Of a DNA stretch of 64,000 nucleotides, positions 1 to 12,183 are shown one piece after another. The stretch covers positions 124,001-188,000 of the forward strand of contig NZ_QJRF01000060.1 in assembly GCF_013393345.1 (NCBI RefSeq), written 5' to 3'. Within the stretch, counting starts at the first letter, position 1; each line of letters begins with the position of its first letter. The position numbers and the translations under genes are program-made. This stretch comes from Pseudomonas taiwanensis (GTDB taxonomy: Bacteria; Pseudomonadota; Gammaproteobacteria; Pseudomonadales; Pseudomonadaceae). The notes beneath the pieces were generated by a model. That model saw only the letters and a list, made by a program, of their open reading frames with translations, made no database searches and was not told the DNA's origin.

Positions 1-1
1 C

Positions 2-2452
<2,451 letters not shown>

Positions 2453-2461
2453 GCCGGGGCA

Positions 2462-2498
2462 CCGCAGGCAGGCATCACATCGAGATGCCGACCTGCGG
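2462..2498. terminator. Hairpin between convergent genes
   Basis: Bipartite stem: CCGCAGG (2462-2468) pairs with CCTGCGG (2492-2498), and GGCATC (2471-2476) with GATGCC (2484-2489), separated by a 2x2 internal loop. It lies in the 57-bp gap between the convergent helicase and mtiP stops. There is no T tract, so it is only terminator-like. Confidence 0.5.
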
Positions 2499-2509
2499 AA
2501 AGCGACGCA

Positions 2510-3256
<747 letters not shown>

Positions 3257-4255
3257 TCAATCGATCAATTGGGCTTCACGCAAGGCAGCAGTCGCCTGCA
3301 ACCAGCGGGGGTCCTGGCGGTACTCGGTGCCGGGGAACGCGCGGCGGCGCATACGCGCGAGGCTGGCGGGCGGAGTTGCGCCCAGGCGCTGCAAGCGCTC
3401 CAGGGCCAGCTCGGCAGCGGCGCGGTCATTGCACACCAACCCCATGTCGCAACCAGCGGTCAACGCGGCTTCGATACGCTCGGCGGCGTCGCCCACGACA
3501 TGGGCACCGGCCATGGACAGGTCATCGCTGAAGATGACGCCGGAAAATTTCAGTTCGCCACGCAGAATGTCCTGCAACCAGCGCCGGGAAAAACCGGCCG
3601 GCTGGCTATCCACCTGCGGATAGATGACGTGGGCCGGCATCATGCCGTCGAGTTCGGCTGCCAGGCTTGCGAAGGGAATCAGGTCGCTCGTGCGGATCTG
3701 CTCCAGGCTGCGCTCGTCGGTGGGAATCGCAACATGGGAGTCGGCCTCGGCCCAGCCATGCCCCGGAAAATGCTTGCCGGTAGCAGCCATACCTGCCTGG
3801 CGCAGTCCACGAATGAACGCACCCGCCAGTCGCGCGGCACGCTGGGGATCACCTTCGAACGCGCGACTGCCCACCACGGCACTGCGCTGGTGGTCGAGAT
3901 CGAGGACCGGGGCAAAGCTGATATCCAGCCCTACTGCCAGCACTTCGGTCGCCATCAACCAGCCGCACTGCTCGGCCAACTGCTCGGCGTTATCGTTGTC
4001 GGCCAGTGCCCGCATCGCGGGAAGGCGCAGGAAACCCTGTCGCAGGCGTTGTACGCGGCCGCCTTCCTGATCGACAGCCAGGATCAGGTCCGGACGAACG
4101 GCACGAATGGACGCACAAAGCTCACGCACCTGGCGCGGGCTTTCGATGTTGCGGGCAAAGATGATCAGGCCGGCAACTTCCGGCTGACGAAGGATCTGCC
4201 GATCCTCAGCGGTCAGCCAGGTGCCGCCGATATCCAGCATCAGGGAACCTTGCAT
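3257..4255 (-). CDS. nagZ: Beta-N-acetylhexosaminidase NagZ
   Basis: A 332-residue glycoside hydrolase family 3 enzyme of the cytoplasm. It removes GlcNAc from anhydro-muropeptides during cell-wall recycling and so makes the 1,6-anhydroMurNAc peptides that induce AmpC in pseudomonads. The sequence has the GH3 signature KHFPGHG with the following loop H, and the FSDDLSM segment that carries the nucleophile Asp. There is no signal peptide, as expected for NagZ. Length is normal. It sits 9 bases from both neighbours in the psrA operon, which also holds an L,D-transpeptidase domain protein, so the operon has a cell-wall theme. Confidence 0.95.
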   Translation of the reverse strand: MQGSLMLDIGGTWLTAEDRQILRQPEVAGLIIFARNIESPRQVRELCASIRAVRPDLILAVDQEGGRVQRLRQGFLRLPAMRALADNDNAEQLAEQCGWLMATEVLAVGLDISFAPVLDLDHQRSAVVGSRAFEGDPQRAARLAGAFIRGLRQAGMAATGKHFPGHGWAEADSHVAIPTDERSLEQIRTSDLIPFASLAAELDGMMPAHVIYPQVDSQPAGFSRRWLQDILRGELKFSGVIFSDDLSMAGAHVVGDAAERIEAALTAGCDMGLVCNDRAAAELALERLQRLGATPPASLARMRRRAFPGTEYRQDPRWLQATAALREAQLID

Positions 4256-4264
4256 TAAAAATCC

Positions 4265-4789
4265 TTAAGAGAGTTGCGTCGCTGCCCAATCCGGGCAAGG
4301 CGCTTCGTCAATGCGTACCGCACAGTGGACGGGTACTCGATCGAAGAGTTCCAGCACATCCGTATTGCGCAGACGAATGCACCCGTGAGAACGGGGAACG
4401 CCCATGGGCTCGGTGTCGGGCGTACCGTGCAGGTAGATATAGCGGCGGAAGCTGTCCACGCTGCCGAGGCGATTGCGGCCGGGCTCTCTTCCGCTGAGCC
4501 AGAGGATGCGGCTCAGGATCCAGTCCCTTCCCGGAAAGCGCTCGTGCAGCTCGGCGCTCCAGACCTCACCCGTCCAGCGCCGACCACGCAGCACCGCCCC
4601 CAGGGGCAAGGCGGCGCCAATCTTCGCGCGAACCTGGTGCAAGCCACGGGGCGTGCAATTGGAGCCGTTGGTTTCACCCGCACCGTTGAGCGCGGTGGAG
4701 ACAGACATGCGCAGCACCAACCGCCCCTCGGCAAAGCCGTAGAGCTGTTGGTCAGCGATGGAAATATGCAGAAGATCGAGGTTTTGCAT
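4265..4789 (-). CDS. YkuD-type L,D-transpeptidase domain protein
   Basis: 174 residues, almost all of it a YkuD catalytic domain. The active-site motif is clear: HGTPDTEPMG followed by PRSHGCIRL, with the catalytic Cys after SHG. I chose the ATG at 4789 over a TTG three codons upstream because it begins the conserved MQNLDLL segment. No signal peptide is visible, which is odd for an enzyme acting on peptidoglycan and suggests either a cytoplasmic carboxypeptidase-like role on recycled peptides or a different export route. Its place between nagZ and psrA fits muropeptide recycling; that role is inference. Confidence 0.85.
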   Translation of the reverse strand: MQNLDLLHISIADQQLYGFAEGRLVLRMSVSTALNGAGETNGSNCTPRGLHQVRAKIGAALPLGAVLRGRRWTGEVWSAELHERFPGRDWILSRILWLSGREPGRNRLGSVDSFRRYIYLHGTPDTEPMGVPRSHGCIRLRNTDVLELFDRVPVHCAVRIDEAPCPDWAATQLS

Positions 4790-4833
4790 GGGCCGCAAGC
4801 TTAGCTGATCAGCCCGCTCGCGCCCATAGGGGA

Positions 4834-5541
4834 TTAAGCCTTGGCGGGAGACGCCGGGGCCTTGTTGCGCGGTTTCAGCATGGCGCTCGCCAGCACCTCA
4901 TCGGTCACGCCAGTCTCGGCACGCATGCCGGCTGCCAGGAATGGCACCATCAGGCGCATGACCTGCTCGATCGAGGTGTTCACGCCGAAGTCGTTCTCCG
5001 CCATCGCACGCAACGCCTTGATCCCGGACATGCTGAACGCCGCGGCGCCGAGCATGAAGTGCACCCGCCAGAACAGTTCCAGCGGTGGCACCCTTGGTGC
5101 GGATTCGTTCACCAGCAGCATGTATCGACGGAAGACCTTTCCGTAAACCTCTTCCAGATACTTGCGCAAATGCCCCTGGCTCTGACTGAATGCGAGACCG
5201 AGCAGACGCATGAAAATAGAAAGGTCGTTGCCACTACGAGGCTTTACCGCGAGGGCCTGCTCAACGAGCATTTCCAATAGCTCTTCGAGGCTGGCCTTGC
5301 TTTCGGCCTTGGACTGGCGTCGATCCAGTTCACGCTCCAGACTCTGGCAGAATGGACCAAGAAAGCGCGAGAAGACCGCCTGGATCAGCGCTTTCTTCGA
5401 GCCGAAGTGATAGTTCACCGCTGCCAGATTGACCCCAGCTTTGCTGGTGATAAGGCGCAACGAAGTCTCGGCGAAGCCCTTCTCCGCGAACAGCTGTTCC
5501 GCAGCATCCAGAATGCGTTCTACGGTTTCCGACTGGGCCAT
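4834..5541 (-). CDS. psrA: TetR-family fatty-acid-responsive regulator PsrA
   Basis: 235 residues. The N-terminal TetR helix-turn-helix (residues about 3-60: [22 protein letters not shown], then [12 protein letters not shown]) is essentially identical to the P. aeruginosa protein as I remember it. The start is the ATG at 5541 ([11 protein letters not shown]); an upstream in-frame start at 5559 adds six residues and runs into the operator. PsrA represses fadBA and itself, is released by long-chain fatty acids, and activates rpoS in P. aeruginosa. The divergent gene is lexA. Two PsrA boxes lie directly upstream, so autoregulation is expected. The next gene in the operon starts 44 bases downstream. 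Confidence 0.95.
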   Translation of the reverse strand: MAQSETVERILDAAEQLFAEKGFAETSLRLITSKAGVNLAAVNYHFGSKKALIQAVFSRFLGPFCQSLERELDRRQSKAESKASLEELLEMLVEQALAVKPRSGNDLSIFMRLLGLAFSQSQGHLRKYLEEVYGKVFRRYMLLVNESAPRVPPLELFWRVHFMLGAAAFSMSGIKALRAMAENDFGVNTSIEQVMRLMVPFLAAGMRAETGVTDEVLASAMLKPRNKAPASPAKA

Positions 5542-5556
5542 GGCTCCTCCGCCTGA

Positions 5557-5583
5557 CAAACACTTGTTTGAAACATACGTTTC
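5557..5583 (-). promoter_or_regulatory. Double PsrA operator of psrA
   Basis: Two interlocking perfect boxes: CAAAC-N4-GTTTG (5557-5570) and GAAAC-N4-GTTTC (5570-5583), sharing base 5570. This matches the published PsrA consensus (G/C)AAAC-N2-4-GTTT(G/C). The pair covers the -10 element of the psrA promoter and the bases just after it. Confidence 0.88.
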
Positions 5584-5601
5584 AGCCGGTCAGCTTGTCA
5601 A
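5572..5601 (-). promoter_or_regulatory. psrA promoter
   Basis: On the minus strand TTGACA (5596-5601) and TATGTT (5572-5577) are 18 bases apart. The -10 element lies inside the upstream PsrA box, which fits repression of its own transcription. Confidence 0.7.
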
Positions 5602-5712
5602 GCCGCGTTCACCACTATCTGACGCAACGGTCATTCTTGCCGCGCAGCCACGGCATGAAGCTTTGTCGCTCTCTCTGCGCCCGCCTTCTGCCCTCCCCCC
5701 AAAAAAGAAGCG

Positions 5713-5740
5713 TTGCCAAGGCCGAATCACTGTATATAAT
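5713..5740 (+). promoter_or_regulatory. lexA promoter
   Basis: TTGCCA (5713-5718) and TATAAT (5735-5740) are separated by 16 bases. The -10 element is buried in the first LexA box. Confidence 0.75.
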
Positions 5741-5745
5741 CCCAG
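5730..5745 (+). promoter_or_regulatory. LexA box 1
   Basis: CTG at 5730-5732, ten AT-rich bases, CAG at 5743-5745: a canonical SOS box that covers the lexA -10 element. Confidence 0.92.
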
Positions 5746-5748
5746 CAA

Positions 5749-5764
5749 CTGTATAAAAAAACAG
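5749..5764 (+). promoter_or_regulatory. LexA box 2
   Basis: CTG at 5749-5751, TATAAAAAAA, CAG at 5762-5764. It is a second SOS box three bases after the first, ending nine bases before the lexA ATG. Confidence 0.9.
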
Positions 5765-5773
5765 AGCGCCTCC

Positions 5774-6385
5774 ATGCTGAAACTGACGCCCCGCCAAGCC
5801 GAGATTCTCGCATTCATCAAGCGCTGCCTTGAAGACAATGGCTTCCCGCCTACTCGCGCGGAGATCGCCCAGGAACTTGGCTTCAAGTCACCCAACGCCG
5901 CTGAAGAGCACCTCAAGGCTCTGGCACGTAAAGGTGCGATCGAGATGACGCCGGGCGCTTCCCGGGGCATTCGCATCCCCGGCTTCGAACCCGGCAACAA
6001 CGAAGAAGACGGCCTGCCGGTGATTGGCCGGGTCGCTGCAGGCGCGCCGATCCTCGCACAGCAGAACATCGAGGAATCTTGCCGCATCAACCCCGATTTC
6101 TTCCATCCCCGCGCCGACTACCTGCTGCGTGTTCGCGGCATGTCGATGAAAGACATCGGCATCTATGACGGAGACCTGCTCGCCGTCCATAGCACTCGCG
6201 AAGTCCGCAACGGCCAGGTGGTCGTAGCTCGACTGGGCGAAGAAGTCACGGTCAAACGTTTCAAGCGTGAAGGCGACAAGGTCTGGCTGATTGCCGAGAA
6301 CCCGGAGTTCGCCCCAATCGAAGTCGACCTGGATGAACAGGATCTGGTGATCGAAGGTTTGAGTGTCGGCGTGATCCGCCGCTAA
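5774..6385 (+). CDS. lexA: SOS repressor LexA
   Basis: 203 residues. The N-terminal winged helix (1-70, [25 protein letters not shown]) binds SOS boxes; the C-terminal S24 domain self-cleaves when RecA filaments form. Cleavage site A89-G90 (VAAGAP), catalytic Ser124 (RGMSM) and Lys161 (VTVKRF) are all present. The ATG at 5774 is the correct start by comparison with the family; the frame stays open far upstream but through the operators. Two LexA boxes give autorepression. sulA begins ten bases after the stop, so the two form an SOS operon, as in PAO1. Confidence 0.97.
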   Translation: MLKLTPRQAEILAFIKRCLEDNGFPPTRAEIAQELGFKSPNAAEEHLKALARKGAIEMTPGASRGIRIPGFEPGNNEEDGLPVIGRVAAGAPILAQQNIEESCRINPDFFHPRADYLLRVRGMSMKDIGIYDGDLLAVHSTREVRNGQVVVARLGEEVTVKRFKREGDKVWLIAENPEFAPIEVDLDEQDLVIEGLSVGVIRR

Positions 6386-6395
6386 AGGAGGCGTT

Positions 6396-6869
6396 ATGCA
6401 GTTCCCGCAGTCGCTTGGTCGGTCGCAGCTCCCCCTGTTCCACGACGCCATCCTGGCAAATCCCGTGGCGCCGTTGCTGACCGATGTGGTCGAAGAACCC
6501 AGCAAGGAAGAACCCGAAGCGTTCAGCGAATTGTCGCTACGCGGTGCAGCCGGGCATTGCCGCAGCCTGCTCGCGTCGATATTGAGGGAACTGAGCGAAG
6601 AGAAAGACGCGCGCTGGCTGACATTGATCGGCGCACCCGCGGGCCTGTCCCGTGACTGGCTGCGCGAGTCCGGCCTCAACCGCGAACGCATTCTGATTCT
6701 TCAACCACGGGGAGAACAAAGCGCTCTCGAGCTGGCTTGCGAAGCCCTGCGTCTGGGCCGCAGCCATACCGTTGTGAGCTGGCTTCAATTGGGGCAACGA
6801 GCCAAACGCCAACTGGCCCAAGCAGCACGCCAGGGAGACGCGCAAAGCCTGAACATACTTCTTGGCTAA
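6396..6869 (+). CDS. sulA: SOS cell division inhibitor SulA
   Basis: 157 residues, similar in length to other SulA proteins, with the family core from about residue 50: LTLIGAPAGLSRDWLRESGL and the HTVVSWLQLG segment. SulA binds FtsZ monomers and stops ring assembly during DNA damage; it is normally degraded by Lon. A strong AGGAGG ribosome site precedes the ATG at 6396. It has no promoter of its own and is read from the lexA promoter. Confidence 0.92.
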   Translation: MQFPQSLGRSQLPLFHDAILANPVAPLLTDVVEEPSKEEPEAFSELSLRGAAGHCRSLLASILRELSEEKDARWLTLIGAPAGLSRDWLRESGLNRERILILQPRGEQSALELACEALRLGRSHTVVSWLQLGQRAKRQLAQAARQGDAQSLNILLG

Positions 6870-6951
6870 AAAGTTACGGGGCGCCTGGCGATTGCTGCGC
6901 CCATCTGACACAAGACGGTAACCGGATCAGTGGAAGATCTGGCTCCAGAGA

Positions 6952-7185
6952 TCAGTGCAGGACGCGCGGACCATCCTGATGGTCCATCTCACCTTCAGCC
7001 AGTCGACCCGCCATCTGAACACCCACATTCAGCATGGCCTTGGCGACTTCCAGGTGATGCCCCTGAAGGAAAGCCTTGGCATCAGCGGAGAAGTCCAGCG
7101 TCACCAACGCCTCCTCGTCCTCAGCCCGGCGCAGAATGATGCGGCCATCAGGCAGTTCGACTATTTCCAGAAAGGACGTAGGCAT
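6952..7185 (-). CDS. Small conserved Pseudomonas protein (PA3009-like)
   Basis: A 77-residue cytoplasmic protein without a recognised domain. The ATG at 7185 (MPTSFLEIVELPDG) has a GGAGA ribosome site nine bases before it; starts further upstream have none. The sequence is acidic and short-helix rich (GRIILRRAEDEEALVTLDFS). It occupies the position of PA3009 between sulA and the DUF6586 gene and converges on sulA. Function unknown. Confidence 0.75.
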   Translation of the reverse strand: MPTSFLEIVELPDGRIILRRAEDEEALVTLDFSADAKAFLQGHHLEVAKAMLNVGVQMAGRLAEGEMDHQDGPRVLH

Positions 7186-7256
7186 AATTTCATATCTCCA
7201 CGAAAGGCGGCCATTGTAGCAGCCAGCCGCCAGCACGCCCTAGCCCGTCGATCAAA

Positions 7257-7775
7257 TCAGCACTCGCTTAGTGTTTCTCGGAAGCGCAATGCAAGCGATT
7301 TCAGATTCTGCCGCCACGATTCCAACACTTCGCGCGACAGTGGCATCTCTTCCTCATCTACGCTGACCGCGGTGATCAACGGTAGAGTCGGGTCGATCTT
7401 GGCCTGCTTCGGCGCCTGCGGCGGCTGGAACAATGCGCGATAGGCCGAAAGCAGTTCAGCCAACCATGTTTCACGTTGCTGGGCCAACTCCACCAGCTCA
7501 GCCAACTCGGGGCTGGGTGCGGCAGCCAATACTTCCGGCGTCAGCAGCAACTCGACGCGCGGCGCGCCGGCCTCGGGAAGACGGTAGTAGCCGGCGATTT
7601 CATGACACAGGCCGAGCAGCGCGCCATAGAGATGGAACAACACCGCCTCGCGCTGGGACTGCACCAATGCCTGGGCATTCATCGCCCTGCTTTCTTCCAC
7701 CTTGCCCCATGACTCCAGGGACAGGCCAGCGAAGAAGATTTTCTGATTGGTGCGGGTGTAAAGCTCATGGGCCAT
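7257..7775 (-). CDS. DUF6586-type conserved protein (PA3010-like)
   Basis: 172 residues, mostly helical, no signal peptide or membrane segment. I chose the ATG at 7775 (MAHELYTRTNQKIFFAGL), which has GGAGGG upstream. I recall this family as DUF6586, restricted to pseudomonads. It follows topA on the same strand across a tandemly repeated spacer and precedes the 77-residue gene, 71 bases on. Function unknown. Confidence 0.75.
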   Translation of the reverse strand: MAHELYTRTNQKIFFAGLSLESWGKVEESRAMNAQALVQSQREAVLFHLYGALLGLCHEIAGYYRLPEAGAPRVELLLTPEVLAAAPSPELAELVELAQQRETWLAELLSAYRALFQPPQAPKQAKIDPTLPLITAVSVDEEEMPLSREVLESWRQNLKSLALRFRETLSEC

Positions 7776-7797
7776 GACGGCGCCCTCCACAGGTGAC

Positions 7798-7857
7798 CCG
7801 GGCAGTATAAGCGCGCCCGGAACCGGGCAGTATAAGCGCGCCCGGAACCGGGCGCGC
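7798..7857. repeat. 25-bp tandem duplication with palindrome between topA and the next gene
   Basis: Two exact 25-bp copies (7798-7822 and 7823-7847) followed by a ten-base partial third copy. Each junction makes a perfect palindrome GCGCGCCCGG-N2-CCGGGCGCGC. Read on the minus strand, each full copy ends with TTATACT, a good -10 element, so the duplication copies both a topA terminator-like hairpin and a possible promoter element for the DUF6586 gene. Confidence 0.85.
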
Positions 7858-7866
7858 TACGGTCGG

Positions 7867-10473
7867 TCAGCGCTTGTCCTCGACCTTCCACTTGCCGCCA
7901 TCGAAGAAAGCGCGCCAGCCGGTGGGCTTGCCTTCGACCTCGGTCTGCACATATTGCTCCTTGGTCTTGCGACTGAAGCGGATCACCGCCGGGCGCCCTT
8001 CCGGGTCTTTCTTCGGCGCATCCAGCAGGTAGTGGTACTTGGCATCCAGCTCGTCCTTGTGGGGAATCAGCTCCTGCACCAAGGGTGCACGGGTTTCGCG
8101 ATTCTTCGGGAACTGGCTGGCCGCCAGGAACAGGCCGGAAGCGCCATCACGCAGCACATAGATGTCGTCGACCTTCTCGCACTTCAGCTCGGGCATGCGG
8201 ATCGGATCGATCTTCGGCGGCGCAGCCTCGCCGCTCTTCAGCAACTTGCGAGTGTTCTTGCAACTGGCGTTGGTGCAACCGAAGAACTTGCCGAACCGAC
8301 CCGTCTTGAGCTGCATCTCACTACCGCATTTGTCGCATTCCAGGCTCGGACCTTCGTAGCCCTTGATGCGGTACTGGCCCTGCTCGATCTCGTAACCCGA
8401 GCAATCCGGGTTGTTGCCGCAGATGTGCAGTTTGCGGGTTTCATCCAGCAGATAGGCGTCCATCGCAGTCGCGCAGATCGGGCAGCGGTGCTTGCCACGC
8501 AACACACGGGATTCCGACTCACCTTCGTCGTCCGCGGCGATCTCGTCGCCCGGGACCAGGTTGATGGTGGCCTTGCAACGCTCTTTCGGCGGCAGGCTGT
8601 AGCCCGAGCACCCGAGGAACACGCCGGTCGAGGCGGTACGGATCATCATCGGACGACCGCACTCGCGGCAGGGAATATCGGTCAGCGTTGGCTGGTTGGC
8701 ACGCATGCCCTTGTCGGCGCCTTCGGCCAGCTCCAACTTCTTCCTGAAGTCACCGTAGAACTCGTCCAGCAGGTGCTTCCAGTCGCGCTCGCCCTGGGCG
8801 ACGTCGTCCAGGTGCTCTTCCATGCCGGCGGTGAAGCCATAGTCCATCAGGTTGGCGAAGCTTTCATTCAGGCGCTCGGTAACGATGTCGCCCATCTTCT
8901 CCGCGTAGAAACGACGGTTGTGCACCGTGACGTAGCCACGCTCCTGAATGGTGGAGATGATCGCCGCGTAAGTGGAGGGCCGGCCAATACCACGTTTTTC
9001 CAGCTCCTTGACCAGGCTGGCTTCGGAGTAGCGCGCCGGCGGCTTGGTGAAGTGCTGGCTGGGTTCGAGCTTGAGCAGCTCGAGCAGTTCGCCCTCGCTC
9101 ATTTCCGGCAGGACATCGTCCTCGCCCGGCTTGCTCTGCTGCGGCAGGACGCGGGTGTAACCATCGAACTTGAGAATACGACCCTTAGCGCGCAGCTCGA
9201 ACTTGCTGGCAGCGACGCTAACGCTGGTGGACAGGTACTCAGCCGGCGGCATCTGGCAAGCCACGAACTGGCGCCAGATCAGGTCGTACAGGCGCTCGGC
9301 ATCACGCTCCATGCCAGACAGCTGGGTGGGACGCAGATTGACGTCGGACGGGCGAATGGCCTCGTGCGCTTCCTGGGCGCCTTCCTTGCTGGAGTAGACG
9401 TTCGGCTTGGACGGCAGGTACTTCTCGCCGAACTCACCCTCGATGAAGCCACGCACCATGGTAATGGCGTCAGCCGAGAGGTTGGTCGAGTCGGTACGCA
9501 TATAAGTGATGTAGCCGGCCTCGTAGAGACGCTGGGCCATCATCATGGTCTTCTTCACCCCGAAGCCCAGGCGGTTGCTCGCGGCCTGCTGCAGGGTGGA
9601 GGTAATGAAGGGCGCGGACGGGCGACTGGAGGTCGGCTTGTCCTCGCGCTTGGCCACGGTGTAGCTGGAAGCCTTGAGCTTCTCCAGCGCCGCCATGGCC
9701 TGGGCTTCGTTCAGCGGCTTGAAGGCCTCGCCGTTCTCGCGCGCCACTTCGAAACGCACCTTGGCGCCCTTGGCGGTGCCAAGATCGGCATGAACTTCCC
9801 AGTATTCTTCCGGAACGAATGCGCGAATTTCGCGCTCGCGCTCCACAACCAGCTTCACCGCTACCGACTGCACACGACCGGCCGACAGGCCGCGGGCGAT
9901 CTTCTGCCAAAGCAGCGGCGACACCATGTAGCCCACGACGCGGTCGAGGAAGCGGCGCGCCTGCTGCGCATTGACACGGTTGATGTCGAGGTCGCCAGGC
10001 TGGGAGAAGGCTTCCTGAATGGCCTTCTTGGTGATTTCGTTGAACACCACGCGCTTGTAGCGGCTGTCATCGCCGCCGATGGATTCCCGCAGGTGCCAGG
10101 CAATGGCCTCCCCTTCGCGGTCCAAGTCGGTTGCGAGATAGATGGTGTCGGCATCCTTGGCCAGGCGGCGCAGTTCGTCGATCACCTTTTCCTTGCCGGG
10201 CAGGATCTCGTACTTGGCCTTCCAGCCGTGCTCAGGATCCACCCCCATGCGTGCAACCAACTGACGCTTGGCCTTCTCCTTGGGGGACAGAGCCGGCGCT
10301 TCACCAGCGGTCTTGCCACGCTTGGCCGGCTCCTTGGCGGTACTGGCCGAACCGCTGGTGGGGAGGTCACGGATGTGGCCGATGCTCGACTTCACCACGT
10401 ACTGGTTGCCCAGGTACTTGTTGATGGTCTTGGCCTTGGCCGGGGATTCCACGATGACCAGCGATTTGCCCAT
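7867..10473 (-). CDS. topA: DNA topoisomerase I (omega protein)
   Basis: 868 residues, normal for TopA. It relaxes negative supercoils through a 5'-phosphotyrosine intermediate. The Toprim domain is at the N-terminus ([29 protein letters not shown]). The catalytic tyrosine is Tyr324 in YITYMRTDS. The C-terminus carries Cys-rich zinc ribbons: CRECGRPM...GCSGY, CPIC...CGNNPDC and CDKCGSEM...CTNASC. The correct start is the ATG at 10473; the open frame extends 75 codons upstream but through the promoter region. It is a single-gene unit ending in the palindromic repeat at 7798-7857. Confidence 0.97.
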   Translation of the reverse strand: MGKSLVIVESPAKAKTINKYLGNQYVVKSSIGHIRDLPTSGSASTAKEPAKRGKTAGEAPALSPKEKAKRQLVARMGVDPEHGWKAKYEILPGKEKVIDELRRLAKDADTIYLATDLDREGEAIAWHLRESIGGDDSRYKRVVFNEITKKAIQEAFSQPGDLDINRVNAQQARRFLDRVVGYMVSPLLWQKIARGLSAGRVQSVAVKLVVEREREIRAFVPEEYWEVHADLGTAKGAKVRFEVARENGEAFKPLNEAQAMAALEKLKASSYTVAKREDKPTSSRPSAPFITSTLQQAASNRLGFGVKKTMMMAQRLYEAGYITYMRTDSTNLSADAITMVRGFIEGEFGEKYLPSKPNVYSSKEGAQEAHEAIRPSDVNLRPTQLSGMERDAERLYDLIWRQFVACQMPPAEYLSTSVSVAASKFELRAKGRILKFDGYTRVLPQQSKPGEDDVLPEMSEGELLELLKLEPSQHFTKPPARYSEASLVKELEKRGIGRPSTYAAIISTIQERGYVTVHNRRFYAEKMGDIVTERLNESFANLMDYGFTAGMEEHLDDVAQGERDWKHLLDEFYGDFRKKLELAEGADKGMRANQPTLTDIPCRECGRPMMIRTASTGVFLGCSGYSLPPKERCKATINLVPGDEIAADDEGESESRVLRGKHRCPICATAMDAYLLDETRKLHICGNNPDCSGYEIEQGQYRIKGYEGPSLECDKCGSEMQLKTGRFGKFFGCTNASCKNTRKLLKSGEAAPPKIDPIRMPELKCEKVDDIYVLRDGASGLFLAASQFPKNRETRAPLVQELIPHKDELDAKYHYLLDAPKKDPEGRPAVIRFSRKTKEQYVQTEVEGKPTGWRAFFDGGKWKVEDKR

Positions 10474-10589
10474 GGATCGGTGTGTTCCTGATTGAAGAAT
10501 GTAAAAGGCGGGTGCCGCCTGTCGCGGCACCGCTATATATAGTGGCCAGCGCGACGCGGTCAAGCGCGCCCCGGCTGCCTCGATGCCCG

Positions 10590-10826
10590 TCAGGGCTGAG
10601 AAAAGAGATTCGGCTCCGCACTCACCAAGGCGAAGCGCGCAATCTGCTCGCCATCCACCTGGACCGTTTCGGTGAACATGCTGAGCGGTCGCACCCAAAG
10701 GCCGAATTCGCCGTAGAGGGCCTGGTACACCACCAGCTCCTCCTCCGTCTCGGAATGTCGCGCAACACCGACGACGCGGTACTGCTGACCCTTGTAGTGA
10801 CGATAGAGACCCGGTTGCAGGCTCAT
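10590..10826 (-). CDS. DUF1653 small protein (PA3012-like)
   Basis: 78 residues that are all one DUF1653 domain ([30 protein letters not shown], then [13 protein letters not shown]). The family is an SH3-like barrel of unknown function, widespread in proteobacteria. The ATG at 10826 starts the conserved part; the longer frame up to 10958 has no support. It stands alone between topA and fadA. Confidence 0.8.
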   Translation of the reverse strand: MSLQPGLYRHYKGQQYRVVGVARHSETEEELVVYQALYGEFGLWVRPLSMFTETVQVDGEQIARFALVSAEPNLFSQP

Positions 10827-10945
10827 GATTGCCTCACAGTGATGAATGCAGGCTATCCCGCAAAGGTTGCGCATGGTGCCGCGTGATGCGACTCGAAACC
10901 AGCCCTTGCATGAAAATTCCTGAGAAGTATCTCCACATAAAAGCA

Positions 10946-10972
10946 AAAACCGGGGCACTAGGCCCCGGTTTT
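10946..10972 (-). terminator. fadBA terminator
   Basis: AAAACCGGGGC (10946-10956) pairs with GCCCCGGTTTT (10962-10972) over a five-base loop. On the minus strand it lies 16 bases after the fadA stop and ends in a run of T, so it is a good intrinsic terminator. Confidence 0.9.
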
Positions 10973-10988
10973 CTCATCTTGCGTGCGC

Positions 10989-12179
<1,191 letters not shown>

Positions 12180-12183
12180 TCAA

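Noticed and set aside
7774-10491. A 905-codon open frame on the plus strand, antisense to topA.
   Set aside because: It mirrors topA in high-GC DNA where antisense frames stay open. The protein has no motif and topA is certain.
7867-10698. A topA start 75 codons upstream of the ATG at 10473.
   Set aside because: The extra residues are low-complexity and the canonical [16 protein letters not shown] begins at 10473.
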